Numbered from the stretch's first letter, positions 30,640-42,063 are shown. The stretch: DNA of 64,000 nucleotides from Microbacterium sp. SORGH_AS_0969 (GCF_030818255.1 NZ_JAUTAG010000001.1:1922001-1986000); one strand, 5' to 3'. Made by a program: numbers and translations. The notes: generated from the sequence alone by a model not told the origin.

Positions 30640-32307
30640 ATGTCGACCGACGACGCGAACGATCGCAAGGGCAACGGAGGGCGCTCGGGCGACCGTGCAT
30701 CCGGTGGTGGACGGTCCTCGGGCGGAGCTCCGCGAGGGGATCGCCCCGCTCGGCGTGATGGGGATCGCCCTATCCGCCGCGACGGCGATGGACGTTCGCC
30801 GCGGGACGGCGGCCGCCCCTCCCGTCGTGACGGGCAGGGTGCTGGTCGCCCCGCACGCGAGGGCGATCGTCCGTTCCGTCGCGACAATGATGCGCGGCCG
30901 CCGCGGGATGGAGAGCGCCCGTTCCGTCGTGACGGGCAGGGTGCTGGCCGACCGCCGCGCGACGGTGAGCGCCCGTACCGTCGCGAGGGCGATCGTCCAT
31001 TCCGTCGCGACAACGACGCGCGGCCGCCGCGGGATGGAGAGCGCCCGTTCCGTCGTGACGGCCAGGGTGCTGGCCGACCGCCGCGCGACGGTGAGCGCCC
31101 GTACCGTCGCGAGGGCGATCGTCCGTTCCGTCGCGACAACGACGCGCGCTCGCCGCGGGATGGTGAGCGGCCGTTCCGTCGTGATGGGCAGGGTGCCGGC
31201 CGTCCGACGCGCGACGGCGACCGGTCGTTCCGCCGGGATGGTGACGCGCGTCCGCAGCGTTCCTTCGATGGCCGCCCTCAGCGCGACGGGGAACGGTCCT
31301 TCGGTCGCGACTCTCGCGGTGCGGGTCGACCGGCCCGTGACACGGACCGTCCGTTCCGCCGTGACGGTGACTCGTCCGGTCGACCGCGGCGCGAGGGTGA
31401 GGGGCGCAGCTTCGGCGGCGGTGACCGCGGTCCGACCGGCGATCGTCGTCCCGGCGCCGGCGCGCCCCGACGCTTCGATCGTGAGGACTTTCGCGCGACG
31501 CGACCGCCCCAAGATCGCCGTGAGCGCGGACCGGAGATCCCCGAAGAGGTCACTGCATGGGACCTGCCGGGTGCAGCGCGCAACGAGCTCAAGACTCTGA
31601 GCAAAGACAACGCCGAGAACGTCGCCCGACACCTCGCCATGGCCGCCCGGCTCATCGACGAAGACCCCGACCTGGCGCACCAGCACGCCCTGGCGGCGTC
31701 ACGCAGCGCCGGCCGCGTCGGAGTCGTTCGCGAGACGGTTGCCATCACGGCTTACGCGGTCGGTGACTTCGCCCTGGCGCTGCGCGAACTGCGCACCCAC
31801 CGACGGATCACCGGCTCGGACGAGCAGCTGCCCCTGATCGTCGACAGCGAGCGCGGCGTCGGTCGCCCGGATCGTGCGCTCGAGGAAGGTCGGGCGGTCG
31901 ATCGGATGACCCTCTCGGTTCCGGTGCGCGTGCAGCTCGCCATCGCGATGTCGGGTGCCCGCCTCGATCTCGGGCAGACGGACCGCGCCCTCCAGGAGCT
32001 CGACATCCCCGAGGCAGACCCGGACCGCGCCTTCGAATGGAGCCCCGCACTGTTCTCCGCGCGCGCCGCAGTTCTGGAAGAACTCGGCCGTCACGACGAA
32101 GCAGCCGAATGGGAGCGCCGCGCGCAGATCGCGTCGGACGCGCTCGACGCCGCCTCCGGTGTCGCTGATCGCGAGGTCATCGTCGTCGAGGAGATCGACC
32201 TCATCGACGATGAAGGTGGCGTGGATGTGGCATCCGGAGTCATTCCCGTCGCTGACGTCGACTCGGACGACGACACGGACGACGACGCTTCCGAGGAGAC
32301 GCCGTGA
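30640..32307 (+). CDS. Repeat-rich Arg/Gly/Asp protein with helical C-terminal half
   Basis: A 555-aa protein of unknown function. Residues about 1-300 are low complexity, built of RRDG, RPFRRD and GRPPRDGE units, including a 42-aa unit repeated three times (126-bp DNA period, 30856-31233). Such Arg/Gly/Asp tracts often bind RNA, but this is inference. Residues about 305-500 form a helical, TPR-like region (NVARHLAMAARLIDEDPDLAHQHALAASRSAG), and the tail is very acidic. ATG 30640 follows AGGAGGA. It ends in a GTGA overlap with the phosphatase gene and heads the housekeeping operon after the rRNA genes. Confidence 0.88.
   Translation: MSTDDANDRKGNGGRSGDRASGGGRSSGGAPRGDRPARRDGDRPIRRDGDGRSPRDGGRPSRRDGQGAGRPAREGDRPFRRDNDARPPRDGERPFRRDGQGAGRPPRDGERPYRREGDRPFRRDNDARPPRDGERPFRRDGQGAGRPPRDGERPYRREGDRPFRRDNDARSPRDGERPFRRDGQGAGRPTRDGDRSFRRDGDARPQRSFDGRPQRDGERSFGRDSRGAGRPARDTDRPFRRDGDSSGRPRREGEGRSFGGGDRGPTGDRRPGAGAPRRFDREDFRATRPPQDRRERGPEIPEEVTAWDLPGAARNELKTLSKDNAENVARHLAMAARLIDEDPDLAHQHALAASRSAGRVGVVRETVAITAYAVGDFALALRELRTHRRITGSDEQLPLIVDSERGVGRPDRALEEGRAVDRMTLSVPVRVQLAIAMSGARLDLGQTDRALQELDIPEADPDRAFEWSPALFSARAAVLEELGRHDEAAEWERRAQIASDALDAASGVADREVIVVEEIDLIDDEGGVDVASGVIPVADVDSDDDTDDDASEETP
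30856..31233 (+). repeat. 126-bp tandem repeat, about three copies, within the coding region
   Basis: Copies begin at CGCGAGGGCGATCG at 30856, 30982 and 31108, exactly 126 bp apart, and encode a 42-aa unit. The third copy has diverged most. Other frames stay open across the tract because of its skewed composition. Confidence 0.9.
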
Positions 32308-33341
32308 TCTTCGGGCGGAGCAAGCAGGAACAGACTCCGCTCGACGGAGTCGACGTGGTGCTGGCCGACCTGGACGGCGTGGTGTACGCCGGTCCGGGCG
32401 CGCTCCCGCACGCGGTCGACAGTCTGAACCGTGCCCAGGAGGAGGGGCGTCGTCTCGGGTACATCACGAACAACGCGTCCCGTACCGATGCCACCGTCGC
32501 CGCTCATCTGTCGTCGCTGGGGCTGCGGGTCGCGGCGGGCGATGTCGTCACGAGCCCTCAGGCGGCGATGCGACTCATGCGCGACCTCGTTCCGGCCGGC
32601 TCCACGCTCCTCGTGATCGGCGGAGAAGGTCTTGTCGTCGAGGTCGAGAAGGCCGGCTTCGTCGTGACGCGCAGCGCCGAGGACGCACCCGCTGCGGTGG
32701 TGCAAGGATTCGCGCCCGAGGTGGGCTGGGCGCAGCTGGCGGAAGCCGCCTACGCGCTCGCCACCCCCGTCGAAGAGGGCGGCATCCCGTGGGTCGCGAC
32801 GAACACCGACTGGACGATTCCGCAGGCCCGGGGGATCGCGCCGGGAAACGGCACCCTCGTCTCGGCGGTCCACACCGCCGTGGGACGTCTCGCCACGATC
32901 GCAGGGAAGCCCGAGCGTCCCATCTTCGACGAGGCGGTGACCCGCACCGGCGCGAGGAATCCGCTGTTCATCGGCGATCGCCTCGACACCGACATCCAGG
33001 GTGCGCGAGCCGCCGAGATGGCGTCGCTCCTCGTCCTGACCGGGATCGATCGTCCGAAACAGGTGCTCGCGGCTCCGCCCTCGCAGCGTCCAGACTTCAT
33101 CGTCTCCGACCTGCGCCAGCTGTTCGAGCCGTACCCTGCGACGATCGTCAAGGGTGAGCGGACTCGCGTCGGCGACGCTGTCGTCGAGATCGACGGCGTC
33201 GATCTCCGGATCGTGTCCGAGGGCTCGCGCCAGATCGATCTCCTGAGGGCGGGAGCGGCCGCGATCTGGAACTCCGGCCGTGCGATCTTCGGGTTCCGCG
33301 TTCCGGAGCAGCTCTACGCGGACCCGTTCCGCGTGCGCTGA
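32304..33341 (+). CDS. HAD-superfamily IIA phosphatase (NagD-like)
   Basis: A 345-aa HAD hydrolase of the NagD/p-nitrophenylphosphatase group. Motif I is VVLADLDGVVYAGP (nucleophile DLD) near residue 22, motif II is GYITNNASR near 50, and motif IV is FIGDRLDTDIQGA near 222. A C-terminal extension of about 80 aa follows the core domain. The GTG start overlaps the upstream stop. It sits directly ahead of the tlyA-nadK-recN genes; the physiological phosphate substrate is unknown. Confidence 0.9.
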   Translation: MIFGRSKQEQTPLDGVDVVLADLDGVVYAGPGALPHAVDSLNRAQEEGRRLGYITNNASRTDATVAAHLSSLGLRVAAGDVVTSPQAAMRLMRDLVPAGSTLLVIGGEGLVVEVEKAGFVVTRSAEDAPAAVVQGFAPEVGWAQLAEAAYALATPVEEGGIPWVATNTDWTIPQARGIAPGNGTLVSAVHTAVGRLATIAGKPERPIFDEAVTRTGARNPLFIGDRLDTDIQGARAAEMASLLVLTGIDRPKQVLAAPPSQRPDFIVSDLRQLFEPYPATIVKGERTRVGDAVVEIDGVDLRIVSEGSRQIDLLRAGAAAIWNSGRAIFGFRVPEQLYADPFRVR

Positions 33342-33347
33342 CGCCGG

Positions 33348-33353
33348 TACCAT
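33348..33353 (+). promoter_or_regulatory. Candidate -10 element, leaderless start
   Basis: TACCAT lies 7 nt before the ATG at 33361, and no ribosome-binding site is visible, so a leaderless transcript beginning at the small-protein gene is likely. Confidence 0.45.
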
Positions 33354-33360
33354 GGCATCC

Positions 33361-33531
33361 ATGTCGGAGAGCCGAGAGCACGACGCCGACCTCGAGCTGA
33401 TCAGCCGACTGCGCATCATCGAGGAGCAGCCGCTGGACACCCGGGCGGACGCGTACGCGGCGCTGCACGACGAGTTGGCGCGAAGGTTGGAGTCCGGCCC
33501 TCGCGACGCGCCGCCGGCCGCACGCGCATGA
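33361..33531 (+). CDS. Small conserved protein ahead of tlyA
   Basis: A 56-aa acidic protein (MSESREHDADLELI start) that is likely a helical hairpin: DLELISRLRIIEEQPLDTRADAYAALHDELARRLE without a recognised catalytic motif (quoted for its heptad-like pattern). It overlaps tlyA by ATGA, so it is translated with it. Similar short ORFs are common before tlyA in actinobacteria; the function is not known to me. Confidence 0.8.
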   Translation: MSESREHDADLELISRLRIIEEQPLDTRADAYAALHDELARRLESGPRDAPPAARA

Positions 33532-34325
33532 CGCGCCTGGATGCCGAACTCGCGGCCCGTGGTCTGGCGCGATCGCGCTCGCACGCCACGCAGTTGATCT
33601 CCGCGGGCGAGGTCAGCGTCGACGGGAGGGCGGTCGTCAAGTCCTCCGCCGCGGTGGACGAGAACAGCGTGATCGAGGTGGCGAGCCCCGACCATTACGT
33701 CAGCCGGGGTGCCCACAAGCTGATCGCCGCCCTCGACGCTTTCGAGATCGAGGTCCCGGGCCGCGTCGCCCTGGATCTCGGGGCGTCGACGGGCGGGTTC
33801 ACCCAGGTGCTCCGTGAGCGCGGAGCGCGTCCGGTTCTCGCCGTTGACGTCGGACACGGCCAGTTGTCCACAGCCCTCGCGGCCGACCCCGACGTGGTGT
33901 CGGTCGAGGGGTATAACGTGCGGTTCATGACCGCCGCCTCCCTCGCACAAGCCACGGGTGTCGCCGAACGCCCGACGCTCGTGACGGGCGACCTTTCCTT
34001 CATCTCCCTGCACCACGTGCTGCCCGCGGTGGTCGACACCGCCGCGGCGGACGCCGATGTCGTCCTGCTGGTCAAGCCGCAGTTCGAGGTCGGGCGCACC
34101 GCGGTCAAGGGCGGGCTCGTCACCGATCCGGCCCTGCGATCCGACGCCGTGCACAGTGTGCTCTGGGCCGCCTGGGACGCCGGGCTCAAGACGAACGGCC
34201 TGATCTCGTCGCCTCTCGTCGGAACCCACGGCAACCAGGAGTACGTCGTGTGGTTCTCGGCCGCTCACGGCACCGACCCCTCAGAATGGGAGAGCACCGT
34301 GACCCGACTGACCGGAAGCCGATGA
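33528..34325 (+). CDS. tlyA: TlyA-type rRNA 2'-O-methyltransferase
   Basis: A 265-aa protein with an N-terminal S4 RNA-binding domain (RLDAELAARGLARSRSHATQ, residues 1-60) and a SAM-dependent FtsJ-like methyltransferase domain with VALDLGASTGGFTQVL near residue 85 and LVTGDLSFISLHHVLP near 147. TlyA methylates ribose 2'-OH groups in 16S and 23S rRNA and affects capreomycin sensitivity. The start overlaps the small gene and the stop overlaps nadK, both as ATGA. Confidence 0.92.
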   Translation: MTRLDAELAARGLARSRSHATQLISAGEVSVDGRAVVKSSAAVDENSVIEVASPDHYVSRGAHKLIAALDAFEIEVPGRVALDLGASTGGFTQVLRERGARPVLAVDVGHGQLSTALAADPDVVSVEGYNVRFMTAASLAQATGVAERPTLVTGDLSFISLHHVLPAVVDTAAADADVVLLVKPQFEVGRTAVKGGLVTDPALRSDAVHSVLWAAWDAGLKTNGLISSPLVGTHGNQEYVVWFSAAHGTDPSEWESTVTRLTGSR

Positions 34326-35242
34326 CCCCCAGCGATCGCCGAATCCTCCTCGTCGTCCACGCGCGCCGCGACGACACCGTCCAGGCCGCCCAGCGCATCA
34401 TTTCCGCGGTGCTTGCGGCGGGGGCTGTGCCCGTGGTCTCGGCCGAAGACCGGCCCGAGCTCGCGGAACGCCTGTCGCTCGAGGGCGTTGCGACTCTCGG
34501 GACCGACGTGGGCATCGACGACGTCGAGCTCGCCATCGTGCTCGGCGGAGACGGGACGATCCTTCGCGCGGCCGAGATGGTGCGGGGGAGTACGGCTCCC
34601 ATTCTCGGCATCAACATGGGCCACGTCGGCTTCCTCGCCGAGATCGAGCGCGACGACATGGACGACGCGGTGCGTCGCGTGATCGCTCGGGACTACACGG
34701 TCGAGGAGCGCCTCGCCCTGGCGGTCAAGATCCAGGATGCCGATGACCGCGTCATCTACGAGACCTGGGCCCTGAACGAGGCGACCGTCGAGAAGGCCAG
34801 CCGCGAGCGCATGCTCGAAGTGGTCATGGCCGTCGACGGGCGCCCCCTCTCGTCGTTCGGCTGCGATGGGGTGGTCATCGCGACTCCGACCGGGTCGACC
34901 GCATACAACTTCTCCGCCGGGGGTCCGGTCGTCTGGCCGACCGTCGAGGCGATCGCGGTGGTTCCGCTGTCCGCGCACGCGCTCTTCGCCCGACCCCTGG
35001 TCGTCGGCCCGGACGCGAGCGTCGCGGTCGAGGTCCTCGAACGCACGAGCGGAAGCGGCATCCTGTGGTGCGACGGGCGCCGTTCGCACGAGCTGCCCCC
35101 GGGTGCTCGGGTCGTCGTACGCCGCTCGTCGCGGCCGGTTCGTCTCGCGCGCCTGCATCCTGCGGCGTTCACCGAACGACTCGTGCGCAAGTTCCGTCTC
35201 CCCGTCACGGGATGGCGCGGCGCGTCGGGAGGTGCCTCGTGA
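34322..35242 (+). CDS. nadK: NAD kinase
   Basis: A 306-aa NAD kinase that makes NADP from NAD and ATP or polyphosphate. The GGDGT motif is in VLGGDGTILRA near residue 73, and the second conserved motif is ALNEATVEK near 152; GVVIATPTGSTAYNFSAGGP near 184 is the family signature. ATG 34322 overlaps the tlyA stop, and the stop overlaps the recN GTG start, so all three are translationally coupled. Confidence 0.95.
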   Translation: MTPSDRRILLVVHARRDDTVQAAQRIISAVLAAGAVPVVSAEDRPELAERLSLEGVATLGTDVGIDDVELAIVLGGDGTILRAAEMVRGSTAPILGINMGHVGFLAEIERDDMDDAVRRVIARDYTVEERLALAVKIQDADDRVIYETWALNEATVEKASRERMLEVVMAVDGRPLSSFGCDGVVIATPTGSTAYNFSAGGPVVWPTVEAIAVVPLSAHALFARPLVVGPDASVAVEVLERTSGSGILWCDGRRSHELPPGARVVVRRSSRPVRLARLHPAAFTERLVRKFRLPVTGWRGASGGAS

Positions 35243-36936
35243 TCGAGGAGATGCGACTTCGCGACCTCGGCGTCATCGCCGACGCGACGCTGCCGATCGG
35301 GCGCGGCTTCACGGCGATCACGGGCGAGACGGGCGCCGGTAAGACCATGGTCGTCACCGGGCTGGGTCTTCTCCTGGGCCAACGCGCCGACTCCGGCGCC
35401 GTGCGCAAGGGCGCGGCGCAGGCAGCGGTCGAGGGCGTCTGGATCGTCCCCGAGGACGGTCCGGTCGCTGCTCGCGTGCGCGAAGCCGGCGGCGACGTCG
35501 AGCCCGTGGGCGAAGGATCCGCCGAGCTGTACCTCGGCCGCACGGTCTCGAGCGAAGGACGAGGACGCGCCACTGTCGGCGGTCGCACCGCTCCGGCGGG
35601 CGTGCTCGCTGACCTGGCGGACGAACTCGTCGTCGTGCACGGACAGTCGGACCAGCTGCGGCTGAAGTCGTCGTCGGCGCAGCGCGAGGCTCTCGATCGT
35701 TTCGGGGGCGAGACGATCACCGTCGCGCGCTCCGCCTATCGCGCGGCGTGGGATACCTGGCGGACTCTCGATGCCGAGCTGACCACGCTCACGACCGACC
35801 GCGACGCGCGCGCGCGGGAGGCCGAGGAGCTCCGCGCCGCGATCGCTGAGATCGAGGCAGCCGCGCCCCTTCCGGGCGAGGAGGAGGAGCTCGCCCGCCG
35901 CGCCGAGCGCCTCGCGAACGCGGAGGAGCTGCGGATCGCGGCGGTCACCGCGCATGCCGCGCTCTCGAACGAAGACGGCGCGCCCGACGTGATCACTCTG
36001 CTCGCCGAAGCGCGTCGCGCCCTCGACAGGATCGCCGGGAGCGACGACGCGCTCGCCGCGATCGGGGAGCAGGTCGCCGACCTCGGGTACCGCGCCACCG
36101 ACGCGTCCGTCGCGCTGTCGGGTTATCTCGCCGATCTCGACGAGTCCGGGCCGCACGAACTCGCCGCCGTCGACGAGCGGCGCGCGGTGCTCGCCGGGCT
36201 GACGCGAACACACGGATCGGTGGAGGCCGCCATCGCGCTGCTCGAGACGGGCTCAGCCCGTCTGGTGGAGCTGGACGATGACGGTGACCGCCTGCAACGC
36301 CTCGAGACGCAGCGCGACGCGGCGGCGGCCGAACTCGACGCGGCCGCCGAGAGACTCACCGCGGCGCGGCGCGATGCGGCGGCGCGACTGGGCGCGGCGG
36401 TCACCGAGGAGTTGCACGCCCTGGCCCTGCCCGACGCGCGTCTGACCGTCGACGTCGCCCCCGCGACCCCCGCGGGTCACGGGCGCGACGAGGTGTCGAT
36501 CCTGCTCGCGCCGCACCCCGGTGCCGATCCGCGTCCGGTGTCACGCGGTGCATCAGGGGGTGAGCTCAGTCGCGTCATGCTCGCGATCGAGGTCGTGATC
36601 GCCGGGGTCGATCCGGTGCCCACGTTCGTGTTCGACGAGGTCGACGCCGGGATCGGCGGCGCGGCGGCGATCGAGGTCGGGCGCCGTCTCGCGCGTCTCG
36701 CCGAGTCGTCGCAGGTCATCGCCGTCACGCACCTCGCGCAGGTGGCCGCGTTCGCGGGCAACCACCTCACGGTCGTCAAGGGTCACGACGGCGCGGTGAC
36801 GGCATCCAGTGTCCGTCGGCTCGAGGGGGCGGAGCGGGAGGCCGAGATGGCACGCCTGCTCTCGGGGCTGAGCGACTCGGATGCCGCGCTGACGCACGCC
36901 CGAGAACTGCTCGAGACCGGGCGCACCGTCGACTGA
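35239..36936 (+). CDS. recN: DNA repair ATPase RecN
   Basis: A 565-aa SMC-like protein in double-strand break repair. The N-terminal Walker A is TGETGAGKTMVV near residue 30, a central coiled coil spans about residues 150-370, and the C-terminal part has the signature SGGELSRVMLAIE and Walker B TFVFDEVDAGIGG near residue 465. GTG 35239 overlaps the nadK stop. Length is normal for the family. Confidence 0.95.
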   Translation: MIEEMRLRDLGVIADATLPIGRGFTAITGETGAGKTMVVTGLGLLLGQRADSGAVRKGAAQAAVEGVWIVPEDGPVAARVREAGGDVEPVGEGSAELYLGRTVSSEGRGRATVGGRTAPAGVLADLADELVVVHGQSDQLRLKSSSAQREALDRFGGETITVARSAYRAAWDTWRTLDAELTTLTTDRDARAREAEELRAAIAEIEAAAPLPGEEEELARRAERLANAEELRIAAVTAHAALSNEDGAPDVITLLAEARRALDRIAGSDDALAAIGEQVADLGYRATDASVALSGYLADLDESGPHELAAVDERRAVLAGLTRTHGSVEAAIALLETGSARLVELDDDGDRLQRLETQRDAAAAELDAAAERLTAARRDAAARLGAAVTEELHALALPDARLTVDVAPATPAGHGRDEVSILLAPHPGADPRPVSRGASGGELSRVMLAIEVVIAGVDPVPTFVFDEVDAGIGGAAAIEVGRRLARLAESSQVIAVTHLAQVAAFAGNHLTVVKGHDGAVTASSVRRLEGAEREAEMARLLSGLSDSDAALTHARELLETGRTVD

Positions 36937-38769
<1,833 letters not shown>

Positions 38770-38770
38770 C

Positions 38771-39349
38771 GTGGAAGAGCTGCGCGACGAGCGGGTCGAC
38801 CTCGAGGTCGTCTCGACCGACCTCGTCTACGAGGGTGCGGTGTGGAACGTGCGCAGCGACACCGTGCGGTACGGCGACGGGCAGATGACCCGGCAGTACG
38901 TCGAGCACCCGGGCGCGGCGGCGGTCGTGGCGATCGACGACGACGGGCGTGTCGTGCTCATCCAGCAGTACCGACACCCCATCAAGGAGCGCGACTGGGA
39001 GATCCCGGCCGGTCTCCTCGACGTCGCGGGCGAGCCGCCGATCGAGACGGCGAAGCGTGAGCTGACCGAAGAGGTCGACCTCGAGGCCGACCGGTGGCAG
39101 CACCTCATCTCGATGCACACGACCCCCGGCGGAAACGACGAGGTCGTGCACGTCTTCCTCGCCCGCGGGCTCCGATCGGTCGAGACCGATTACGAGCGCG
39201 AGCACGAGGAGTCCGACATGCGCGTCGAGCGGGTGGCTCTCGCCGATGTGATCGACGGTGTGCTGGCGGGGCGCTTGCGCAACGGCATCCTGGCCACCGG
39301 CGCGCTCGCCGCCGCCGAGGTCCTTCGCCGCGAGGCCGCCGCGAGCTGA
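38771..39349 (+). CDS. Nudix hydrolase (ADP-ribose pyrophosphatase-like)
   Basis: A 192-aa Nudix protein. The Nudix box reads AGLLDVAGEPPIETAKRELTEEVDL near residues 75-100, with the REL-T-EE core intact and one extra residue before the first Glu. The preceding IQQYRHP segment is typical of ADP-ribose pyrophosphatases. GTG 38771 follows GAGGAGG at the end of pyrG, and xerD begins right after its stop. It probably hydrolyses ADP-ribose or a related nucleotide sugar. Confidence 0.9.
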   Translation: MEELRDERVDLEVVSTDLVYEGAVWNVRSDTVRYGDGQMTRQYVEHPGAAAVVAIDDDGRVVLIQQYRHPIKERDWEIPAGLLDVAGEPPIETAKRELTEEVDLEADRWQHLISMHTTPGGNDEVVHVFLARGLRSVETDYEREHEESDMRVERVALADVIDGVLAGRLRNGILATGALAAAEVLRREAAAS

Positions 39350-39350
39350 C

Positions 39351-40281
39351 GTGGAGCTCGAGCGCGCGGTCGAGACCTACCTCAGGCACGTTGCGCTCGA
39401 GCGCGGGCTCTCGGACCACACCGTGTCCGCCTACCGGCGCGACCTCGCCGTGTACGTCGAGTGGCTGCGCGCGCGTGGCGTCGATCAGATCGAGGCGGTG
39501 ACGACCGCGCTCGTCACGGAGTTCGTGGCTGAGCGCGCATCGGCGGAACCACCGCCCGCGGCATCGTCGCTCGCGCGACTGCAGTCGTCTGTTCGGGGGC
39601 TGCACCGCTTCCTGGTGCGCGAAGGACGTGTCGACGACGACCCGAGCGGTCGGGTGCGACCGCCGAAGACGCCGCGACGGCTACCCAAGGCGCTGACGAT
39701 CAGCCAGGTGGAGGATCTCCTGGATGCCGCGGGACCGGGGCCGGGGTCTGCCGACGCGTCTGCTGCCGATCCCGCCGCGGTCCGAGATCGGGCGCTGTTG
39801 GAACTGCTCTACGCGACGGGAGCTCGCGTGTCGGAGATCGTGCACCTCGACGTGGACGACACCGCGCACGGCGATCTGCTGCGGGTGCGCGGCAAGGGCG
39901 ACAAGGAGCGCGTGGTGCCGGTGGGCTCGTACGCGCGCGCGGCGATCGAGGCCTACCTGACGCGGGTGCGCCCAGCGCTCGCGGCGAAGGGTCGGGCCAA
40001 CACCCCGGTTGTTCCTGGGCGTCCGGGGGGCGCCGCTGTCGCGGCAGAGCGCGTGGCTCATCATCCAGGCCGCGGCCGAGCGGGCGGGGTTGACCGCCCA
40101 CGTCTCGCCGCACACGCTGCGGCACTCGTTCGCGACGCACCTGCTGCAGGGCGGTGCGGACGTGCGCGTGGTGCAGGAGCTGCTGGGGCACGCCTCCGTG
40201 GCGACGACGCAGATCTACACGCACGTCACCGCCGACGCTCTTCGCGATGTGTACGCCACCGCGCATCCGCGGGCGCGGTGA
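39351..40281 (+). pseudogene. xerD: Tyrosine recombinase XerD, frameshifted
   Basis: A XerD-type recombinase for chromosome dimer resolution, read in two frames. The first part (39351 to about 40007) has the SAM-like N-terminal domain and the first catalytic Arg in YATGARVSEIVHLD near residue 160. The second part, in another frame, has the HxxR in [14 protein letters not shown], the LGHAS His and the nucleophile Tyr in TTQIYTHV. At 40005-40010 removing one G from CCCCGGTTG restores [15 protein letters not shown]. The 931-nt length fits one extra base. Because xerD is usually kept, a sequencing error is plausible. Confidence 0.85.
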
Positions 40282-40294
40282 GCGAGCGGTGTCC

Positions 40295-40375
40295 GGTCCC
40301 TTCGACGGGCTCAGGGACCTCTGCGCTGTGGGGAGTGTGCCGGTGGCCGGTCCCCGAGACGGGCTCGGGGACCGG
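40295..40375. repeat. Palindromic repeats, family 3, two units
   Basis: GGTCCCTTCGAC followed by GGGCTCAGGGACC (40295-40319) and CCGGTCCCCGAGAC followed by GGGCTCGGGGACCGG (40347-40375) are relatives of the 23-bp units at 9629-9699. They lie between xerD and the ABC-F gene; each can form a hairpin. Confidence 0.8.
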
Positions 40376-40422
40376 CGTGCGGTGGGGAGGTCGGGCGGGC
40401 GGTGCCCTGAGAGACTAGGGGC

Positions 40423-42063
40423 ATGACCGCCACCCTCGTCGCGCAGAACCTCATCGGGGGCCACGGGCACCGCACGCTCTTCGAGGGCGTCGACCTCACG
40501 GTCGCGCCGGGCGACGTCATCGGCGTCGTGGGGGCGAACGGCGCGGGCAAGTCGACTCTGCTGCGTCTGCTCGCGGGCGTCGACGAGCCTCAGGGCGGGT
40601 CGATCAGCCTCGCGCCGGCCGACGCCTTCGTCGGCTGGCTTCCCCAGGAGCATGAGCGCGTCGCCGGCGAGACCGTCGCGCAGTACATCGCGCGGCGGAC
40701 GGGATGCGCCGAGGCGACGCGCGAGATGGATGCCACGGCCGCGGCCCTCGGCGATCCCACCGTCGTGGGTGCCGACGACGCCTACGCGACGGCTCTCGAA
40801 CGGTGGCTGGCGAGCGGTGCCGCCGACCTCGACGAGCGGATGCCGCAGGTGCTGGCCGACCTCGGACTCGACGTGGGACCGGATGCCGAGATGACGGGCC
40901 TCTCGGGAGGTCAGGCGGCTCGCGTGGGCCTGGCTGCGCTGCTGCTGTCGCGCTTCGACATCGCCCTGCTCGACGAGCCGACGAACGACCTCGACCTCGA
41001 CGGCCTCGAACGACTCGAGACGTTCGTGCGGGGTCTGCGCGGGGGAGTGGTGCTGGTCAGCCACGACCGCGAGTTCCTCGCCCGTTCGGTGACACGGGTG
41101 CTCGAACTCGACCTCGCCCAGAACTCGCACCGGGTCTACGGCGGCGGTTACGACGCGTATCTCGAAGAGCGCGCGACGCTGCGTCGCCAGGCCCGCGAGA
41201 AGTACGAGGAGTACGCCGACACCAAGGCCGACCTCGTCGCGCGCGCCAGGACCCAGCGGGAATGGTCGAGCCAGGGCGTGCGCAACGCGATGAAGAAGTC
41301 GCCCGACAACGACAAGATCCGCCGCAAGGCCGCGACCGAGTCGAGTGAGAAGCAGGCGCAGAAGGTCCGCCAGATGGAGAGCCGGATCGCGCGACTCGAG
41401 GAGGTCGAGGAACCGCGCAAAGAGTGGCAGCTCGAGTTCACGATCGGTTCGGCTCCGCGCTCGAGCTCCGTGGTGTCGACGCTGTCCGGGGCGGTCTTCC
41501 GGCAGGGTGACTTCACTCTCGGTCCCGTCTCTCTGCAGGTGAACGCCGGTGAGAGGATCGGCATCACCGGACCCAACGGTGCCGGGAAATCGACGCTGCT
41601 GCGTGGCATCCTGGGCCGTCAGACGCCGGACGACGGAACCGCGAGTCTGGGGGCGAGCGTCGAGATCGGCGAGATCGATCAAGCGCGATCGCTGTTGGTC
41701 GGAGCGCGGCCGCTCGCCGAGACGTTCGAGGGGTTCGTGCCCGAGATGAACTCCGGCGAGGTGCGGACACTGCTGGCGAAGTTCGGGCTGAAAGCCGACC
41801 ACGTCATGCGTCCGGTCGACGGACTGTCGCCGGGTGAGCGTACGCGCGCGGGCCTCGCCCTGCTGCAGGCACGGGGCGTCAACGTGCTCGTGCTCGACGA
41901 ACCGACGAACCATCTCGACCTGCCCGCGATCGAGCAGCTCGAGCAGGCCCTGGAGTCGTACACGGGCACGCTGCTCTTGGTCACGCACGACCGGCGGATG
42001 CTCTCGGCGGTTGAGACGGACCGCCGCTGGCGGGTCGAGGCCGGCGCGGTCACCGAGCTGTAG
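40423..42063 (+). CDS. ABC-F family ATP-binding protein
   Basis: A 546-aa cytosolic protein with two ABC ATPase domains and no membrane segment. Walker A motifs are GANGAGKSTLL near residue 40 and GPNGAGKSTLL near 383; signatures LSGGQAARVGLA and LSPGERTRAGLA; Walker B LLDEPTNDLDLD and LDEPTNHLDLP. The charged linker with KKSPDNDKIRRKAATESSEK is typical of ABC-F proteins, which act on the ribosome in translation or antibiotic protection. Which subgroup it belongs to is not clear. Confidence 0.92.
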   Translation: MTATLVAQNLIGGHGHRTLFEGVDLTVAPGDVIGVVGANGAGKSTLLRLLAGVDEPQGGSISLAPADAFVGWLPQEHERVAGETVAQYIARRTGCAEATREMDATAAALGDPTVVGADDAYATALERWLASGAADLDERMPQVLADLGLDVGPDAEMTGLSGGQAARVGLAALLLSRFDIALLDEPTNDLDLDGLERLETFVRGLRGGVVLVSHDREFLARSVTRVLELDLAQNSHRVYGGGYDAYLEERATLRRQAREKYEEYADTKADLVARARTQREWSSQGVRNAMKKSPDNDKIRRKAATESSEKQAQKVRQMESRIARLEEVEEPRKEWQLEFTIGSAPRSSSVVSTLSGAVFRQGDFTLGPVSLQVNAGERIGITGPNGAGKSTLLRGILGRQTPDDGTASLGASVEIGEIDQARSLLVGARPLAETFEGFVPEMNSGEVRTLLAKFGLKADHVMRPVDGLSPGERTRAGLALLQARGVNVLVLDEPTNHLDLPAIEQLEQALESYTGTLLLVTHDRRMLSAVETDRRWRVEAGAVTEL

